DNA of 64,000 bases from Reinekea forsetii (GCF_002795845.1 NZ_CP011797.1:1077501-1141500), one strand, 5' to 3'. Numbered from the stretch's first letter, positions 45,901-56,419 are shown. The notes: a model not told the origin generated them from the letters alone. Translations and numbers: made by a program.

Positions 45901-46881
45901 ATGACACAGGCGTTATACGACTTCCCCTCCTATTCACCCAGCTTTGGGTTGTCCAATGGACATGTTCAATCTATCCTGCCAACCCTCTTGCGTCAGGTAA
46001 CGGTGCCTTTTGAGCGCAGTCGCTTGGAATTGGCCGATGGCGATTTTCTCTTGTTAGATATGCTCCGGCAACCGGCCTCGTCGGCCCCTTGGGTCATTCT
46101 CAGTCATGGTTTGGAAGGGTCCAGTCGTCGGCCCTATATGCAGGGCATGGCACGCGCCTTTCACGCCGCGGGCTGGCAGGTGCTGGCCTGGAATTTCCGC
46201 GGTTGTGGCGGCGAGCCGAACCGGTTACCGCGCTTCTATCACAGCGGCGCCATCGATGATCTAAAGGCTGTTATGATGGAACTGCTGAATCATCAACAGG
46301 CTGAGAAAATATTTTTAACCGGCTTTAGTATGGGTGGTAACCAGACGGTACTGGCTCTTGCTGAGCCGGATCTGCCGGATGAGGTGATCGGGGGTGTCGG
46401 TTTCAGCGTGCCGCTTGATTTGGCCAGCTGCGCCGGGCGACTGGCGCAACCGGCGCAACGCCTCTACATGCAACGATTCCTGCGCGATCTCAAGGTCAAA
46501 ATCAGTGCCAAGGCGGAACGCTTCCCCGAACAAATATCCAGTGCCAATTTTGCCGACATTAAAAACTTCCGTGATTTTGACGACCGTTATACCGGCCCCT
46601 TGCATGGTTTCACCGGCGCGCAGGATTATTGGGCGCAGTGCTCCAGTCGCAACGCCTTGCCCGACCTACGGCGGCCGACCCTGATCATCAATGCGGCCGA
46701 TGATCCCTTTTTAGGCCGCAACTGTTTTGACTGTCATTTAGGTGTCCGGTCGAGTCAGTTGTTTATGGAAATTCCGACCAGTGGTGGCCACGTCGGTTTT
46801 GTACGGTGGAAACTTAATAGCGAGCTGTGGTCTGAAAAACGGGCCCTGGTATTTGCCAACTATCTTTTGGAGCGAACTTGA
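45901..46881 (+). CDS. YheT-type alpha/beta hydrolase
   Basis: 326 aa. Family start LSNGHVQSILPTLLR, oxyanion region LSHGLEGSSRRPYM, nucleophile elbow GFSMGGN, and catalytic Asp/His candidates in NAADDPFL and SGGHVGFV. Bacterial YheT proteins are hydrolases of unknown natural substrate, possibly lipid esters. rlmM begins 2 bases after the stop. Confidence 0.9.
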   Translation: MTQALYDFPSYSPSFGLSNGHVQSILPTLLRQVTVPFERSRLELADGDFLLLDMLRQPASSAPWVILSHGLEGSSRRPYMQGMARAFHAAGWQVLAWNFRGCGGEPNRLPRFYHSGAIDDLKAVMMELLNHQQAEKIFLTGFSMGGNQTVLALAEPDLPDEVIGGVGFSVPLDLASCAGRLAQPAQRLYMQRFLRDLKVKISAKAERFPEQISSANFADIKNFRDFDDRYTGPLHGFTGAQDYWAQCSSRNALPDLRRPTLIINAADDPFLGRNCFDCHLGVRSSQLFMEIPTSGGHVGFVRWKLNSELWSEKRALVFANYLLERT

Positions 46882-46883
46882 TC

Positions 46884-47957
46884 ATGACTGCATTACTGCT
46901 TTATTGCCGACCGGGTTTCGAAAAAGAATGTCTGGCGGAAATCACCTACATGGCCGGCGAAAAGGGTTATTTCGGCTGGTCTAATCTGCTGATTAATTCC
47001 GGCTTTGTAATCTTCGAAACTGAAAACGCCGCAGAGGTTTACCCGCTCTGGCAGAAGTCGGTCTTTTGTCGTGAAGCCTGGCCCATCCATCATCGTTTAG
47101 AGGATCTGGATCCGAGCGATCGCTTGGGGCCGATTCAGCAAGCGGTCACCAGTCTGGTCAGCGAGACGGGTGTGCGCCTGTTTGGCAATGTATCGTGTGA
47201 ATACGCTGAGGGTGACGATTTTCACTCGACCTCCCGCTTTGCCGGCAAGTTTGTCCACCCGGTTCGACAGGCCTTGCGCAACCAGGGGCTGTTGAGCAAA
47301 AAAGAAGACCCGAGCTTGCCGACACTACGGCTATTCTTTAAAGATTCCGCCCAGGTCCTGGTTGGTCTCGATGAGCCGCGTTTGCGCGCACCCTGGCCCA
47401 TGGGCATCGCCCGACTCAGATTCCCCAGTGCCGCTCCGAGTCGCAGCACCCTCAAGCTTGAGGAGGCCTTTGCGGCCTTTCTCGGCCCGGAATGGCGAGC
47501 GCTCTTGGCTGATTGCCGTACCGGGGTCGATCTGGGCGCTGCGCCGGGCGGCTGGACCTGGCAATTGGTTAAGCAGGAGCTCTATGTCTACGCCGTCGAT
47601 AACGGCTCGATGGACAAAACCCTAATGGCCTCAGGCCTGGTTGAGCATGTGCTGGCCGACGGCTTTACGTGGAAGCCGTTTAAGATGGTCGACTGGTTGG
47701 TCTGTGATATGGTCGAAAAGCCGGCCCGAGTGGCTCGGCTGATGTACGATTGGTTGGATGGACGGCATGCCAAATATGCCATCTTTAATCTTAAATTACC
47801 GATGAAAAAACGCTTTCATGAGTGGCAGGAAATTAAGGCTCAGCTCGACAGCCTGATCGCCGAAAATCACCCTAAAGCGGTTTTTAAAGCGCGCCAGCTG
47901 TATCATGACCGAGAGGAAATTACCGTTATGTTGGATCTAAGGAATCAAAACGGATGA
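46884..47957 (+). CDS. rlmM: 23S rRNA C2498 2'-O-methyltransferase RlmM
   Basis: 357 aa from ATG 46884; TTG 46878 has better spacing from GGAG and adds two residues, so the start is uncertain. N-terminal THUMP-like part begins LLLYCRPGFEKECLAEI; the Rossmann methyltransferase has SAM loop DLGAAPGGWTWQL and catalytic lysines in SMDKTL and NLKLPMKKR. It methylates C2498 of 23S rRNA. The tusA gene overlaps its end by 4 bases. Confidence 0.93.
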   Translation: MTALLLYCRPGFEKECLAEITYMAGEKGYFGWSNLLINSGFVIFETENAAEVYPLWQKSVFCREAWPIHHRLEDLDPSDRLGPIQQAVTSLVSETGVRLFGNVSCEYAEGDDFHSTSRFAGKFVHPVRQALRNQGLLSKKEDPSLPTLRLFFKDSAQVLVGLDEPRLRAPWPMGIARLRFPSAAPSRSTLKLEEAFAAFLGPEWRALLADCRTGVDLGAAPGGWTWQLVKQELYVYAVDNGSMDKTLMASGLVEHVLADGFTWKPFKMVDWLVCDMVEKPARVARLMYDWLDGRHAKYAIFNLKLPMKKRFHEWQEIKAQLDSLIAENHPKAVFKARQLYHDREEITVMLDLRNQNG

Positions 47958-48199
47958 CCGAACAGCATGCCGATTGTGAACTCGACACCCGCGGTTTACG
48001 TTGCCCCGAGCCGGTGATGATGCTGCATCGGCAGCTGCGCAAGATGCAGGTAGGGGAGGTGGTGGCTTTATTGGCCACCGACCCAGCCACCTTGCGGGAT
48101 GTACCGCAATTTTGTGAATTCCTGCCACATCGCCTAATTGCCTCGCTCAATCAGGACGATGACTATCGGTTTTGGATTGAGAAGGGCGAACGCCCTTAG
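47954..48199 (+). CDS. tusA: Sulfur-carrier protein TusA
   Basis: 81 aa. LDTRGLRCPEPVMMLHRQL carries the persulfide cysteine in RCPEP, closer to canonical TusA (CPEPVM) than the protein at 32466. It relays sulfur from IscS toward tRNA 2-thiouridine synthesis. It overlaps rlmM by 4 bases. A 7-bp hairpin AAGGGCG/CGCCCTT lies at its end (48182-48197) without a T tract. Confidence 0.92.
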   Translation: MTEQHADCELDTRGLRCPEPVMMLHRQLRKMQVGEVVALLATDPATLRDVPQFCEFLPHRLIASLNQDDDYRFWIEKGERP

Positions 48200-48234
48200 G
48201 CGCCGCCAGTCAGCCGAGCAGACAAGTCTCCAGT

Positions 48235-49665
48235 CTAGGCCTTGAGCCGGTCGGTAATAGGGGTTGGCGGGTGACGGCTGATCAAGAAAAGTCGGATCAA
48301 TAACCAAAACGCCGCATGAGATAGCCCCGCTATTAGCCCTATCCAAAAGCCAGGCGCGCCCATAGCGGGTACCAGCCAATCGCGAAATGCCAAAATATAG
48401 CCCAAGGGGATACCGATACCCCAAAACGATGACAGCATAATGTACATCGGGATACGGGTGTCCTTATAGCCGCGCAAGCCACTGATGCATACCACCTGTA
48501 AGACATCGGCGATCTGGAACATTGCGCCATAGCCTAGCAACAGTTCGGCCATCAACAGCACGTCGACCTCCGTGCTGTAAAGGCTCGCGATCGGCCTGGC
48601 GAAGCTGTACATCAGGGCCGCAAAGCAAAAAGAAATTGCCGTAACCATGATGATTGTACTGCGCGCGACCAAACGAGCGGTCTTGGGCTGTTCGGCACCG
48701 ATCAAAAAAGAAATGCGTAGGGTGATTGCCAGTCCGATACTCATCGGCACCATAAAAAAGATGCTCACGACATTGAGCGCAATTTGATGGCCTGCTACGA
48801 CATCCGTGCCCAGGGGGGCCAGCAATAGTGCAACCAACGAAAACATGGTGGCTTCGACAAATATCGTGAAGCCGATCGGTATGCCTAGGCCGAGTATTTG
48901 TCGGATAATGGCCAGGCTTGGTGCCATTCGGGCTTGCCAGAGGTGAAAATTCTCAAAGGCCGGCGCGACGTTAAGATACGCTAGCAGCAGCAACAGGCTG
49001 GCCCACTGGGCGATGGCCGTCGCCCACCCGCACCCGATGCCGCCCAGGGCCGGCATGCCCAGTTTGCCGTAAATAAGCACATAATTCAGTGGCGCGTTTA
49101 TCAACACGGTTAGGATCGAAAACGCCATGAATATTTTGGTGTGTCCAAGGCCATCGGTCAAGCCGCGCAGCGACAGCAACAGCAAGATGGCCGGAATGCC
49201 AAGGGCGAAGGCCTTTAAATAGCCGGTGGTGATCCGGGCTGAGTTATCGCCCATCTGGATCAGCGCCAGCACCGGCTCGACATTGGTCAGTAGTAGTATG
49301 GCAATCAGGGCCGCGCCGAGCGAAATATAGGCCGCGTTCCAGGTCACCGGCATGATTTTATGGGGTTGGTTGGCGCCCCGATAGCCTGAAATAATCGGCT
49401 GAGTGGCATTTAGTAAACCGATCATGAAGAGCATGATCGGCAGCCACAGGCTGTTGCCAATGGCCACGCCGGTCAGGTCATCGGCACTGGCATGTCCCGC
49501 CATGATGGTATCGACCACGCCGTTGCTGATCTGCGCTAACTGGCCAATTAGGATCGGCGCGCCCAGTATCGTCAGGGTGAGCCATTCGCGTTTTATCCGA
49601 ACCCCGAGCGGTTCATTCGCCTTGCCTATGGGCTGATGGTTTTCATCGATAATATCCAGGTTCAT
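48235..49665 (-). CDS. MATE-family multidrug/sodium antiporter (NorM-like)
   Basis: 476 aa from ATG 49665 (MNLDIIDENH). Twelve helices in two related bundles: GAPILIGQLAQISNGVVDTIMAG in the first and GIPIGFTIFVEATMFSLVAL in the second are the family's paired motifs. It exports cationic drugs in exchange for Na+ or H+. Convergent with tusA. Confidence 0.92.
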   Translation of the reverse strand: MNLDIIDENHQPIGKANEPLGVRIKREWLTLTILGAPILIGQLAQISNGVVDTIMAGHASADDLTGVAIGNSLWLPIMLFMIGLLNATQPIISGYRGANQPHKIMPVTWNAAYISLGAALIAILLLTNVEPVLALIQMGDNSARITTGYLKAFALGIPAILLLLSLRGLTDGLGHTKIFMAFSILTVLINAPLNYVLIYGKLGMPALGGIGCGWATAIAQWASLLLLLAYLNVAPAFENFHLWQARMAPSLAIIRQILGLGIPIGFTIFVEATMFSLVALLLAPLGTDVVAGHQIALNVVSIFFMVPMSIGLAITLRISFLIGAEQPKTARLVARSTIIMVTAISFCFAALMYSFARPIASLYSTEVDVLLMAELLLGYGAMFQIADVLQVVCISGLRGYKDTRIPMYIMLSSFWGIGIPLGYILAFRDWLVPAMGAPGFWIGLIAGLSHAAFWLLIRLFLISRHPPTPITDRLKA

Positions 49666-49832
49666 AGGCCTATTGGCTTGGCGCCAACCATAGAGGGAGA
49701 GGCATCTTAGCAAATAAACTCGTCGGGGCTTTCATTAATGAGTCATGACTTTGCGAAATCGGGTACAAAGACTGTTTTTAATTGGCCTTTGGAAGCCAAA
49801 GCCCGAACGACTCCGACCTCCTGGGCATGCCC

Positions 49833-50357
49833 TTAACGGTCCTTGGCTTCGTCTGGCATGGGGTCCGGCTTAATGTCGGACGCTTCGCTGGCATCCGGTT
49901 GGGCGTCAGCGGGGGGCTCGATCGGGCTGTCGGTCGGCGTGTTTTGTGCCGATTCCGACTCGGTGGCCTGCCAGCGAGCAAAGGCCTGGAGATCTTTGGC
50001 GACCTGGGTAAAGACCACACCAAGCACAAAGATATCGTCCAGATAGCCCAGCACTGGGATGAAGTCTGGAATAAGGTCGATTGGCGACAGCAAGTAAATT
50101 AAGCCTGCAATAATTGCGACGATGCTGGCGGTCGGTACCTCTTTGTAGTTGCCGGCGAGCCATTCTTTTACCAGGCTAATCATCAGCTTTAACTGTTCCC
50201 AAACCTCCTCTAAGGGCCTTTTGAGGCCTAAGGTTTTTTCCCATGCGCTTTCGGCGACTTTTTTGAGTTGCTCCGGATTGTCCATCATGGCCTCCGCCTT
50301 GTGTTTGACTTTATCGAATTGGGCTTTGATATTTTCCTCGTTTAACCTGTCTTTCAT
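49833..50357 (-). CDS. YkvA-like DUF1232 membrane protein
   Basis: 174 aa from ATG 50357, with GGAG about 7 bases upstream. A helical N-terminus (KVKHKAEAMM, AWEKTLGLKR) is followed by the DUF1232 signature YLLSPIDLIPDFIPVLGYLDD around residues 92-112, then a Pro/Asp-rich acidic tail. Function unknown. The disordered tail is longer than in minimal YkvA. Confidence 0.85.
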   Translation of the reverse strand: MKDRLNEENIKAQFDKVKHKAEAMMDNPEQLKKVAESAWEKTLGLKRPLEEVWEQLKLMISLVKEWLAGNYKEVPTASIVAIIAGLIYLLSPIDLIPDFIPVLGYLDDIFVLGVVFTQVAKDLQAFARWQATESESAQNTPTDSPIEPPADAQPDASEASDIKPDPMPDEAKDR

Positions 50358-50597
50358 TTTGATCTCCATTTTGGTTATGCCTAGCAGTTGACTGCCACTT
50401 ATCAGTCTAAGCATTATCCGTGCCTGGCCCCAAACCGCCGAGGACATGCGGTGGTTCGGGTTGATTGAGCAATAAAACCAAAACACTTAGCCAATTAGAT
50501 CGATTGGCAAAATAATGCGGGTCTTAAAACTATCCGACGGCTTACAACGACCCTAGGCTGATGTATCTTGTATGGGTCGAATCGAGGAATAAACAAT

Positions 50598-51485
50598 ATG
50601 CCAAAGCACACAAAAATCGCCTTTATTGGCCTGGGCGTTATGGGCTTTCCCATGGCCGGTCACCTGTCTAAGGCTGAATTTTCGGTAACGGTTTATAACC
50701 GCAGCCCTGCCAAAGCCGAACTCTGGCAGCAGACCTATCGTGGCGAGCGCCAGAGCACACCCGGTTTGGCCGCCGCAGGCGCCGACATTGTGCTGGTATG
50801 CGTTGGCAATGATGAGGATGTCCGGTCTGTTTTCTATGGTGAAGAGGGAATCTTAGCGGTTATCCAGCCGGGGACCCTGGTTATCGACCACACCACCACC
50901 TCGGCGGATTTGGCGCGCGAATTGAGTCAGGCGGTGGCCGAACTGGGTGGCCAGTTCCTAGATGCGCCCGTGTCCGGGGGGCAAGCCGGTGCCGTCAATG
51001 GCCAGCTGTCGATTATGGCCGGTGGCACAGAGAGTGCTTTTGTGGCTGCGCTTCCGATCTTTGGCACCTACGGTAAGGGTTGGCAGTTACTCGGTCCGGC
51101 CGGGAGCGGACAGCTGTGCAAGATGGTCAATCAGCTCTGCATCGCCGGGATTCTGCAAGGTCTGTCCGAAGGTCTGGCCTTGGCCCTAGCATCCGGCCTC
51201 GATATCGGCACGGTGCAAAAGGTCTTGGCCGGTGGTGCCGCGCAAAGTTGGCAGCTGGAAAATCGGGCCCTAACGATGGCGCGCGGCGAGTATGATTTTG
51301 GCTTTGCCATTGATTGGATGGTCAAGGACTTAGGGTACTGTCTCGATGAGGCTGGTAGTAAAGGTTTGGCCTTACCCGTGGCCGCTCAGGTTCAGGGCTT
51401 TTACCAAGAGCTGCAGGCTGATGGCCAGAATCGCTGTGATACCTCAGCCCTGTTGAGTCGACTGGTTAAACCGTCCGAAAGCTAA
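50598..51485 (+). CDS. NAD(P)-dependent 3-hydroxyisobutyrate-dehydrogenase-family oxidoreductase
   Basis: 295 aa from ATG 50598 with GAGGA upstream. Rossmann GLGVMGFPMAGHL, substrate motif FLDAPVSGGQAGAVNGQLSI and catalytic lysine GSGQLCKMVNQL. Members reduce or oxidise beta-hydroxyacids such as tartronate semialdehyde, hydroxyisobutyrate or succinic semialdehyde; the exact substrate cannot be chosen. It stands alone. Confidence 0.88.
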   Translation: MPKHTKIAFIGLGVMGFPMAGHLSKAEFSVTVYNRSPAKAELWQQTYRGERQSTPGLAAAGADIVLVCVGNDEDVRSVFYGEEGILAVIQPGTLVIDHTTTSADLARELSQAVAELGGQFLDAPVSGGQAGAVNGQLSIMAGGTESAFVAALPIFGTYGKGWQLLGPAGSGQLCKMVNQLCIAGILQGLSEGLALALASGLDIGTVQKVLAGGAAQSWQLENRALTMARGEYDFGFAIDWMVKDLGYCLDEAGSKGLALPVAAQVQGFYQELQADGQNRCDTSALLSRLVKPSES

Positions 51486-51842
51486 GCAATAAGCGCCATT
51501 GGACGGTATGCGATCGCTCGTTGGGATGATGTGTGGCGATAGTCATGCACCGGCTCGGGATTATAGTTGGCGTGCCGCCCCGGTGCTCAAGCGGACACTC
51601 ATTAGGAGTGTTTGTGGTCGGCCAAAATCTGCTGTCGTGATACGTTAAAAAATGAGCTACAATCCCCTGATCATGGCTCGGCAGCCGAGGTGTCCGAATC
51701 AAACCGACATCCGGCAGCCGACCATTGCTCTGAAGTTCTTTAAGCCAGAGCCCCAGAAAAGTACCAGACGTGTCTGGTTACATAATGAAACCAGGGTTTG
51801 GAGGCCGCGTGCCTTAACCCGTAATAGAGAATATGTGATTCT
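51486..51842. other. Long leader and intergenic region upstream of the DEAD-box helicase
   Basis: 357 bases without a credible gene. A -10-like TACAAT lies at 51658-51663, so the helicase mRNA would have a leader of about 170 bases. Small hairpins: ACACTC/GAGTGT (51595-51611) and CTCGGC-A-GCCGAG near 51676-51688. Long leaders are common in cold-regulated or autoregulated helicase genes. Confidence 0.45.
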
Positions 51843-53354
51843 GTGACAAACCAAAATAAACGTTACCGTCGTCCAAGATGGCACATTGCTCAATTTAAAG
51901 TTGAAGAAGCTGCCGGAAAAGTAAGATTTCATGACCTCTTTTTACCCATCGCCCTGATGCGGGCAATCCAAGAAGTGGGTTACCAATACTGTAGTCCAAT
52001 CCAAGCCATGACCCTGCCTTACGCTTTGGCCGGTTTTGATTGCATCGGTAAAGCCCAGACGGGAACGGGCAAGACCGCCGCCTTCCTGATCACGGCCATT
52101 ACTGACTTATTGGAGCACCGTCTGGAAGAGCAATATCTGGGTGAGCCCCGTGCCTTGATTTTAGCGCCAACCCGCGAGCTGGCCCTGCAAATAGCAGAAG
52201 ACGCCCAGCAGCTGACCAAATACAGCCGACTGAAAGTTGTTGCTGTGGTCGGTGGAATGGATTTCGAGAAGCAGCAGAAGCAGTTGGCTGAACAGCGTGT
52301 CGATATCATGGTAGCCACGCCCGGTCGGTTGATCGATTTCATGAACCGAAAGCTGGTGTTCTTAGATCAGATCGAGTTGCTGGTGATCGATGAAGCCGAC
52401 CGTATGTTGGACATGGGTTTTATCCCCGATATTAAGACCATTGTTCGGGCCACACCGCGCACTGAGAATCGTCAGACGCTGATGTTTTCGGCCACCTTCT
52501 CCCAGGATATTTTGAACCTGGCTGAACGTTGGACTAATGAGCCGGTGCAGGTTGAAGTTGAACCCTTAACCAAGACCTCTGATGATGTAGAGCAGCATGT
52601 CTATATTATTTCCGCCGATGAGAAATACCAGGTGTTACGGCGCATTTTACGCCGCCCGGAAGCCGACCGAGTGTTGGTCTTCGCCAATCGCAAAGATATA
52701 GTGCGCGATCTGTCTGAAAATCTTAAGAAAGACGGTATCGAGTGTGAAGTATTGTCCGGTGATGTCCCGCAGAATAAGCGGATACGCACCCTGGACGGCT
52801 TTAAAGAAGGTAAGTTCGAAGTCCTGGTCGCAACCGATGTTGCTGGTCGTGGCATTCATATCGATGGCGTGTCGCACGTGATTAACTACACTCTGCCGGA
52901 AGATGCCGAAGACTACGTACACCGCATTGGCCGCACCGGTCGTGCCGGTAAGAAGGGCGTATCGATCAGCTTTGCCTGTGAAGACGATTCGTTTCTGATT
53001 CCAGCCATCGAAGAGTACGTCAAGGCTAAAATCGATGTCGAAATGCTGCCAGAACATCTGCGCACGGATGAGATTGTTGACGCCGCCGTTGAGGTAGATA
53101 GCAACGTCGACAGCGCGCTTGAAGAAGATTCGCCAAGTGTCACGCCGGTGCAGACCAAGGTTGAAGACCTAGACGATGAAGACGACGACAGTCACAAGCC
53201 GGTTGGTGAAGTAACTGCGGTGAATGTTGATCAGACTGAGGCGGGCCCGGAAATTACCGTCGATGTCGACTTCAATGATCCGGATGACGAAGATGACTTT
53301 GACGGTGATAACATTGGCAATGTTGCCATCGAAGCCGACGCGCCAAAGAGCTAA
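51843..53354 (+). CDS. DEAD-box ATP-dependent RNA helicase (RhlB-like)
   Basis: 503 aa from GTG 51843; a TAG lies 5 codons upstream in frame, so no longer start exists, and the ribosome-binding site is weak. All motifs are present: [56 protein letters not shown] and [10 protein letters not shown]...[10 protein letters not shown]. The C-terminal 110 residues are strongly acidic ([17 protein letters not shown]) rather than the basic RNA-binding tails of many relatives. pdxB follows after 3 bases. Confidence 0.93.
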   Translation: MTNQNKRYRRPRWHIAQFKVEEAAGKVRFHDLFLPIALMRAIQEVGYQYCSPIQAMTLPYALAGFDCIGKAQTGTGKTAAFLITAITDLLEHRLEEQYLGEPRALILAPTRELALQIAEDAQQLTKYSRLKVVAVVGGMDFEKQQKQLAEQRVDIMVATPGRLIDFMNRKLVFLDQIELLVIDEADRMLDMGFIPDIKTIVRATPRTENRQTLMFSATFSQDILNLAERWTNEPVQVEVEPLTKTSDDVEQHVYIISADEKYQVLRRILRRPEADRVLVFANRKDIVRDLSENLKKDGIECEVLSGDVPQNKRIRTLDGFKEGKFEVLVATDVAGRGIHIDGVSHVINYTLPEDAEDYVHRIGRTGRAGKKGVSISFACEDDSFLIPAIEEYVKAKIDVEMLPEHLRTDEIVDAAVEVDSNVDSALEEDSPSVTPVQTKVEDLDDEDDDSHKPVGEVTAVNVDQTEAGPEITVDVDFNDPDDEDDFDGDNIGNVAIEADAPKS

Positions 53355-53357
53355 ACT

Positions 53358-54500
53358 ATGCCGACCTTGCGTATTGTGGCAGATGAAAATATGCCCAATG
53401 TCGAGGCCTGGCTGGCGGGTAGGGTGCAAACCATTGTCCGTCAAGCAGGCCGAACGCTAGGTTCGGCCGACCTGCTCGGGGCCGACGTACTGTTAGTGCG
53501 CTCGGTCACCCAGGTCAACCAAGCCCTGCTCCAGAATACCCCCATCCGTTTTGTCGGCAGTGCCACCATCGGCACCGACCATATCGATCTCGACTATCTG
53601 CACCAACACCAGATCCCCTTTGCCTTTGCTCCAGGCTGTAACGCTCAATCGGTTGCCGATTGGTTGCTGAGCATATTGTCTCGTTTGCATCTGGACCGTG
53701 AGCTCTGCTGGTGGCAACACACCATCGGTGTGGTGGGTGTTGGCAATGTCGGCAGCGTGGTGGTCGACCGTTTGCGCCAACTGGGTGTTTCGGTGCGGGT
53801 CTGCGACCCGGCCAAGCACCAACAGGGCCTGCTGCCTGACCATCTGGAATTGCCCGAACTGCTCGCGGCGTGCGATATTGTTTGTCTGCATACCCCCCAT
53901 ACCCGCTCGGGCCCGAATCCGACACACCAGCTGTTCGACCAAGCCCTGTTGGCTCAGATGCGGCCGGGTGCTTGGCTGATCAATGCCGGACGCGGGCCCG
54001 TAGTAGTCGAAGACGCCTTATTGGAGCGGTTGTCTGCGGGTCAGCTCAACGCTGTCCTCGATGTCTGGCCGAACGAACCCCAAGTGGCGCAAAGCCTGCT
54101 TTCTGAGGTCGCCCTTGCATCGCCGCACGTAGCCGGTTACAGCCTGGAGGGGCGGGCAAATGGGACCGCGATGATCGCCCATCAGCTAGCCCAGTGGGCC
54201 GGTTTGAGTCTGTCCGACGAGGTGCCCAGACCGCCGGTGGCGCCCCTAAATGCCGATCTCTACTATCATGAGGATATCCGGCAGTGGGCCAGCGCATTGG
54301 TTTTGGCGGTATATGACCCGGCACGCGATAGCGTGACCATGGCCTGTTCTGTCGTGAACGATCACCTTGATGGGCAGATGTTTGATCGCTTACGTAAGGC
54401 GTATCCGACTCGGCGCGAGCTGGCCTCGGTACCCATTGCCCAGGCACCGCCGCAGTTGCGGGATTGGCTCGTCTGCTTGGGCTTTAACGACTTCATTTGA
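53358..54500 (+). CDS. pdxB: Erythronate-4-phosphate dehydrogenase PdxB
   Basis: 380 aa. Begins LRIVADENMPNVEAW, Rossmann VVGVGNVGSVVVDRL, INAGRGPVVVEDALL, DVWPNEP and the catalytic His in SPHVAGYSLEGRANGT, then the PdxB-specific dimerisation domain (about 280-380). It oxidises erythronate-4-phosphate in pyridoxal phosphate synthesis. Convergent with alaA, with a perfect 7-bp hairpin TGCCGTG-TG-CACGGCA (54543-54558) between them. Confidence 0.94.
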   Translation: MPTLRIVADENMPNVEAWLAGRVQTIVRQAGRTLGSADLLGADVLLVRSVTQVNQALLQNTPIRFVGSATIGTDHIDLDYLHQHQIPFAFAPGCNAQSVADWLLSILSRLHLDRELCWWQHTIGVVGVGNVGSVVVDRLRQLGVSVRVCDPAKHQQGLLPDHLELPELLAACDIVCLHTPHTRSGPNPTHQLFDQALLAQMRPGAWLINAGRGPVVVEDALLERLSAGQLNAVLDVWPNEPQVAQSLLSEVALASPHVAGYSLEGRANGTAMIAHQLAQWAGLSLSDEVPRPPVAPLNADLYYHEDIRQWASALVLAVYDPARDSVTMACSVVNDHLDGQMFDRLRKAYPTRRELASVPIAQAPPQLRDWLVCLGFNDFI

Positions 54501-54610
54501 GCCCCGCCTTTGCAGCGAAGTGCCCTGGCCTTCCAGTCTTGCTGCCGTGTGCACGGCACTGTTTAGGTCAGATCATTGAGACCTGTGCTAACAGGCAAAT
54601 TAAGCAGGGC

Positions 54611-55828
54611 TCAGTCTTGGCGATAGGCACTGAAAAAACGCGCCATACGTTCGGTCGCTTCCATCAATACGTCTTTCGGCGGCAAAAATACCATACGGAA
54701 GTGATCGACATCGGGATAGTTAAAACCGCGCCCGTGCACCACCAGAATTTTTTCCTGGCGTAACAGATCTAAGGCCATCTGTTCGTCATTGGACAAACCA
54801 AATTTGCGTTTGTCCATTTTCACAAAGAGATAGAGCGCGCCCTTAGGGTTGACCACCGATAAGCCAGGAATGGCATTGATCGCAGCAACCGATTGATTGC
54901 GCTGTTCATACATTCGGCCACCGGGCGCGGTCAAGTCGTTGATTGTTTGATAACCCCCGAGTGAGGTCTGGATGGCGTATTGCGCCGGAACATTAGGGCA
55001 TAAACGCATGCTGGAAAGCATATTGAAGCCTTGGATAAGATCCTTGGCCATGTGTTTGGGTCCGGAGATCAGCATCCAGCCGGAGCGCCAACCACACAAA
55101 CGATAGGCCTTTGACAGGCCATTGAAGGTCAGCGTCAGGACATCATGCGAGAGCGCGGCGAGGCAATGGTGCACGGCGCCATCATAGAGAATCTTGTCAT
55201 AGATTTCGTCGGCCAGAATGATCAGGTCGTGTTGGCGAGCCAGTTCAACGATCTCAAGTAATAGGGCCTTGGAGTAGACCGCTCCGGTTGGGTTGTTCGG
55301 GTTGATCACCACGATAGCCCGGGTGCGGCTGTTAATCTTGGCTTTGATATCCTCTATATCGGGAAACCAGTCGGCCTGTTCGTCACAGCGATAGTGCACC
55401 GCCTTGCCGCCGCCTAGGGTCACAGCGCCGGTCCAGAGCGGGTAATCGGGTGCTGGTACGAGCACCTCATCGCCGGTGTTAACGATCGCGGTACAGGCTA
55501 GGTGAATCAATTCACTGGCACCGTTACCCAAATAGACGTCATCGACCTCAACATTGTGAACCCGCTGTTGCTGATAATATTGCATAACGGCTTTACGGGC
55601 CGAATAGATGCCCTTTGACTCAGAGTAACCCTCAGAATGCGGCAGATTTTTGATCACATCCTGAATGATCTCATCGGGCGCATCAAAGCCAAACGGCTTC
55701 GGGTTGCCGATATTCAACTTAAGAATGCGCTGGCCCTCGTCTTCCATGCGGGAGGCTTCATCGAGAACTGGGCCACGAATTTCATAGAAGATATTCGCCA
55801 GCTTGTCCGATTTTTTAATTTCCTTCAT
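54611..55828 (-). CDS. alaA: Alanine transaminase AlaA
   Basis: 405 aa, very close to E. coli AlaA in sequence order. Family features: EIRGPVLDEASRMEDEG, LNIGNPKPFGFDAPDE, NGASELI, ADEIYDKILYDGA and the pyridoxal-phosphate lysine in TFNGLSKAYR. It transfers the amino group from glutamate to pyruvate. No overlap with neighbours; 189 bases to msrB. Confidence 0.95.
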   Translation of the reverse strand: MKEIKKSDKLANIFYEIRGPVLDEASRMEDEGQRILKLNIGNPKPFGFDAPDEIIQDVIKNLPHSEGYSESKGIYSARKAVMQYYQQQRVHNVEVDDVYLGNGASELIHLACTAIVNTGDEVLVPAPDYPLWTGAVTLGGGKAVHYRCDEQADWFPDIEDIKAKINSRTRAIVVINPNNPTGAVYSKALLLEIVELARQHDLIILADEIYDKILYDGAVHHCLAALSHDVLTLTFNGLSKAYRLCGWRSGWMLISGPKHMAKDLIQGFNMLSSMRLCPNVPAQYAIQTSLGGYQTINDLTAPGGRMYEQRNQSVAAINAIPGLSVVNPKGALYLFVKMDKRKFGLSNDEQMALDLLRQEKILVVHGRGFNYPDVDHFRMVFLPPKDVLMEATERMARFFSAYRQD

Positions 55829-56017
55829 AGATTACTCTTCGCCAGGGTTGATCGGTGTATCGGTTGTCCGGTCCGCACAGCGAACCTCGATTGCAGTGGA
55901 CTCCCGACCGGATAGGTCGATGCCAGAAAGGGAAAACAATTGGCACCTGAGCCCAATCCAGATAGTCTCCCCCCGAGTATAAAGACTCGGTGATTTAAAT
56001 CCTATGGGAGATGTTCA

Positions 56018-56419
56018 GTGACCGACAAAATAATCAAAACGCCGGAGCAATGGCAGCAAAGTCTAACCGACGAGCAATTTCGAGTAACCCGGCAGGCCCA
56101 CACCGAACGACCGTTCACCGGTATTTATTGGGATGAAACCAGTGCCGGCAGCTACCGCTGTATCTGTTGTAAAACGCCTCTCTTTAGTTCAGAGACCAAG
56201 TTTGACGCAGGCTGTGGCTGGCCGAGTTTTTACGCGTCAGTTGATAAGGCTGCCGTGCTCGAGAAACGCGATATCAGCCATGGCATGGTCCGCACCGAAG
56301 TAGTATGCGCCCAGTGCGATGCGCACCTGGGGCACCTGTTTGATGACGGTCCCGAGCCCAGTGGTTTGCGCTACTGCATTAACTCGGCCTCATTGGATTT
56401 GGCGAAAGAGACGCTATGA
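56018..56419 (+). CDS. msrB: Peptide methionine-R-sulfoxide reductase MsrB
   Basis: 133 aa from GTG 56018; GGGAG lies about 7 bases upstream, while the ATG at 56011 is out of frame. Zinc cysteines in CICC and CAQC, catalytic cysteine in RYCINSASL, substrate motif GCGWPSFY. It repairs oxidised methionine. It overlaps the next gene by 4 bases. Confidence 0.95.
   Translation: MTDKIIKTPEQWQQSLTDEQFRVTRQAHTERPFTGIYWDETSAGSYRCICCKTPLFSSETKFDAGCGWPSFYASVDKAAVLEKRDISHGMVRTEVVCAQCDAHLGHLFDDGPEPSGLRYCINSASLDLAKETL

Noticed and set aside
51652-51846. 64-codon ORF upstream of the helicase
   Set aside because: Basic, low-complexity translation with no ribosome-binding site; better explained as leader sequence.
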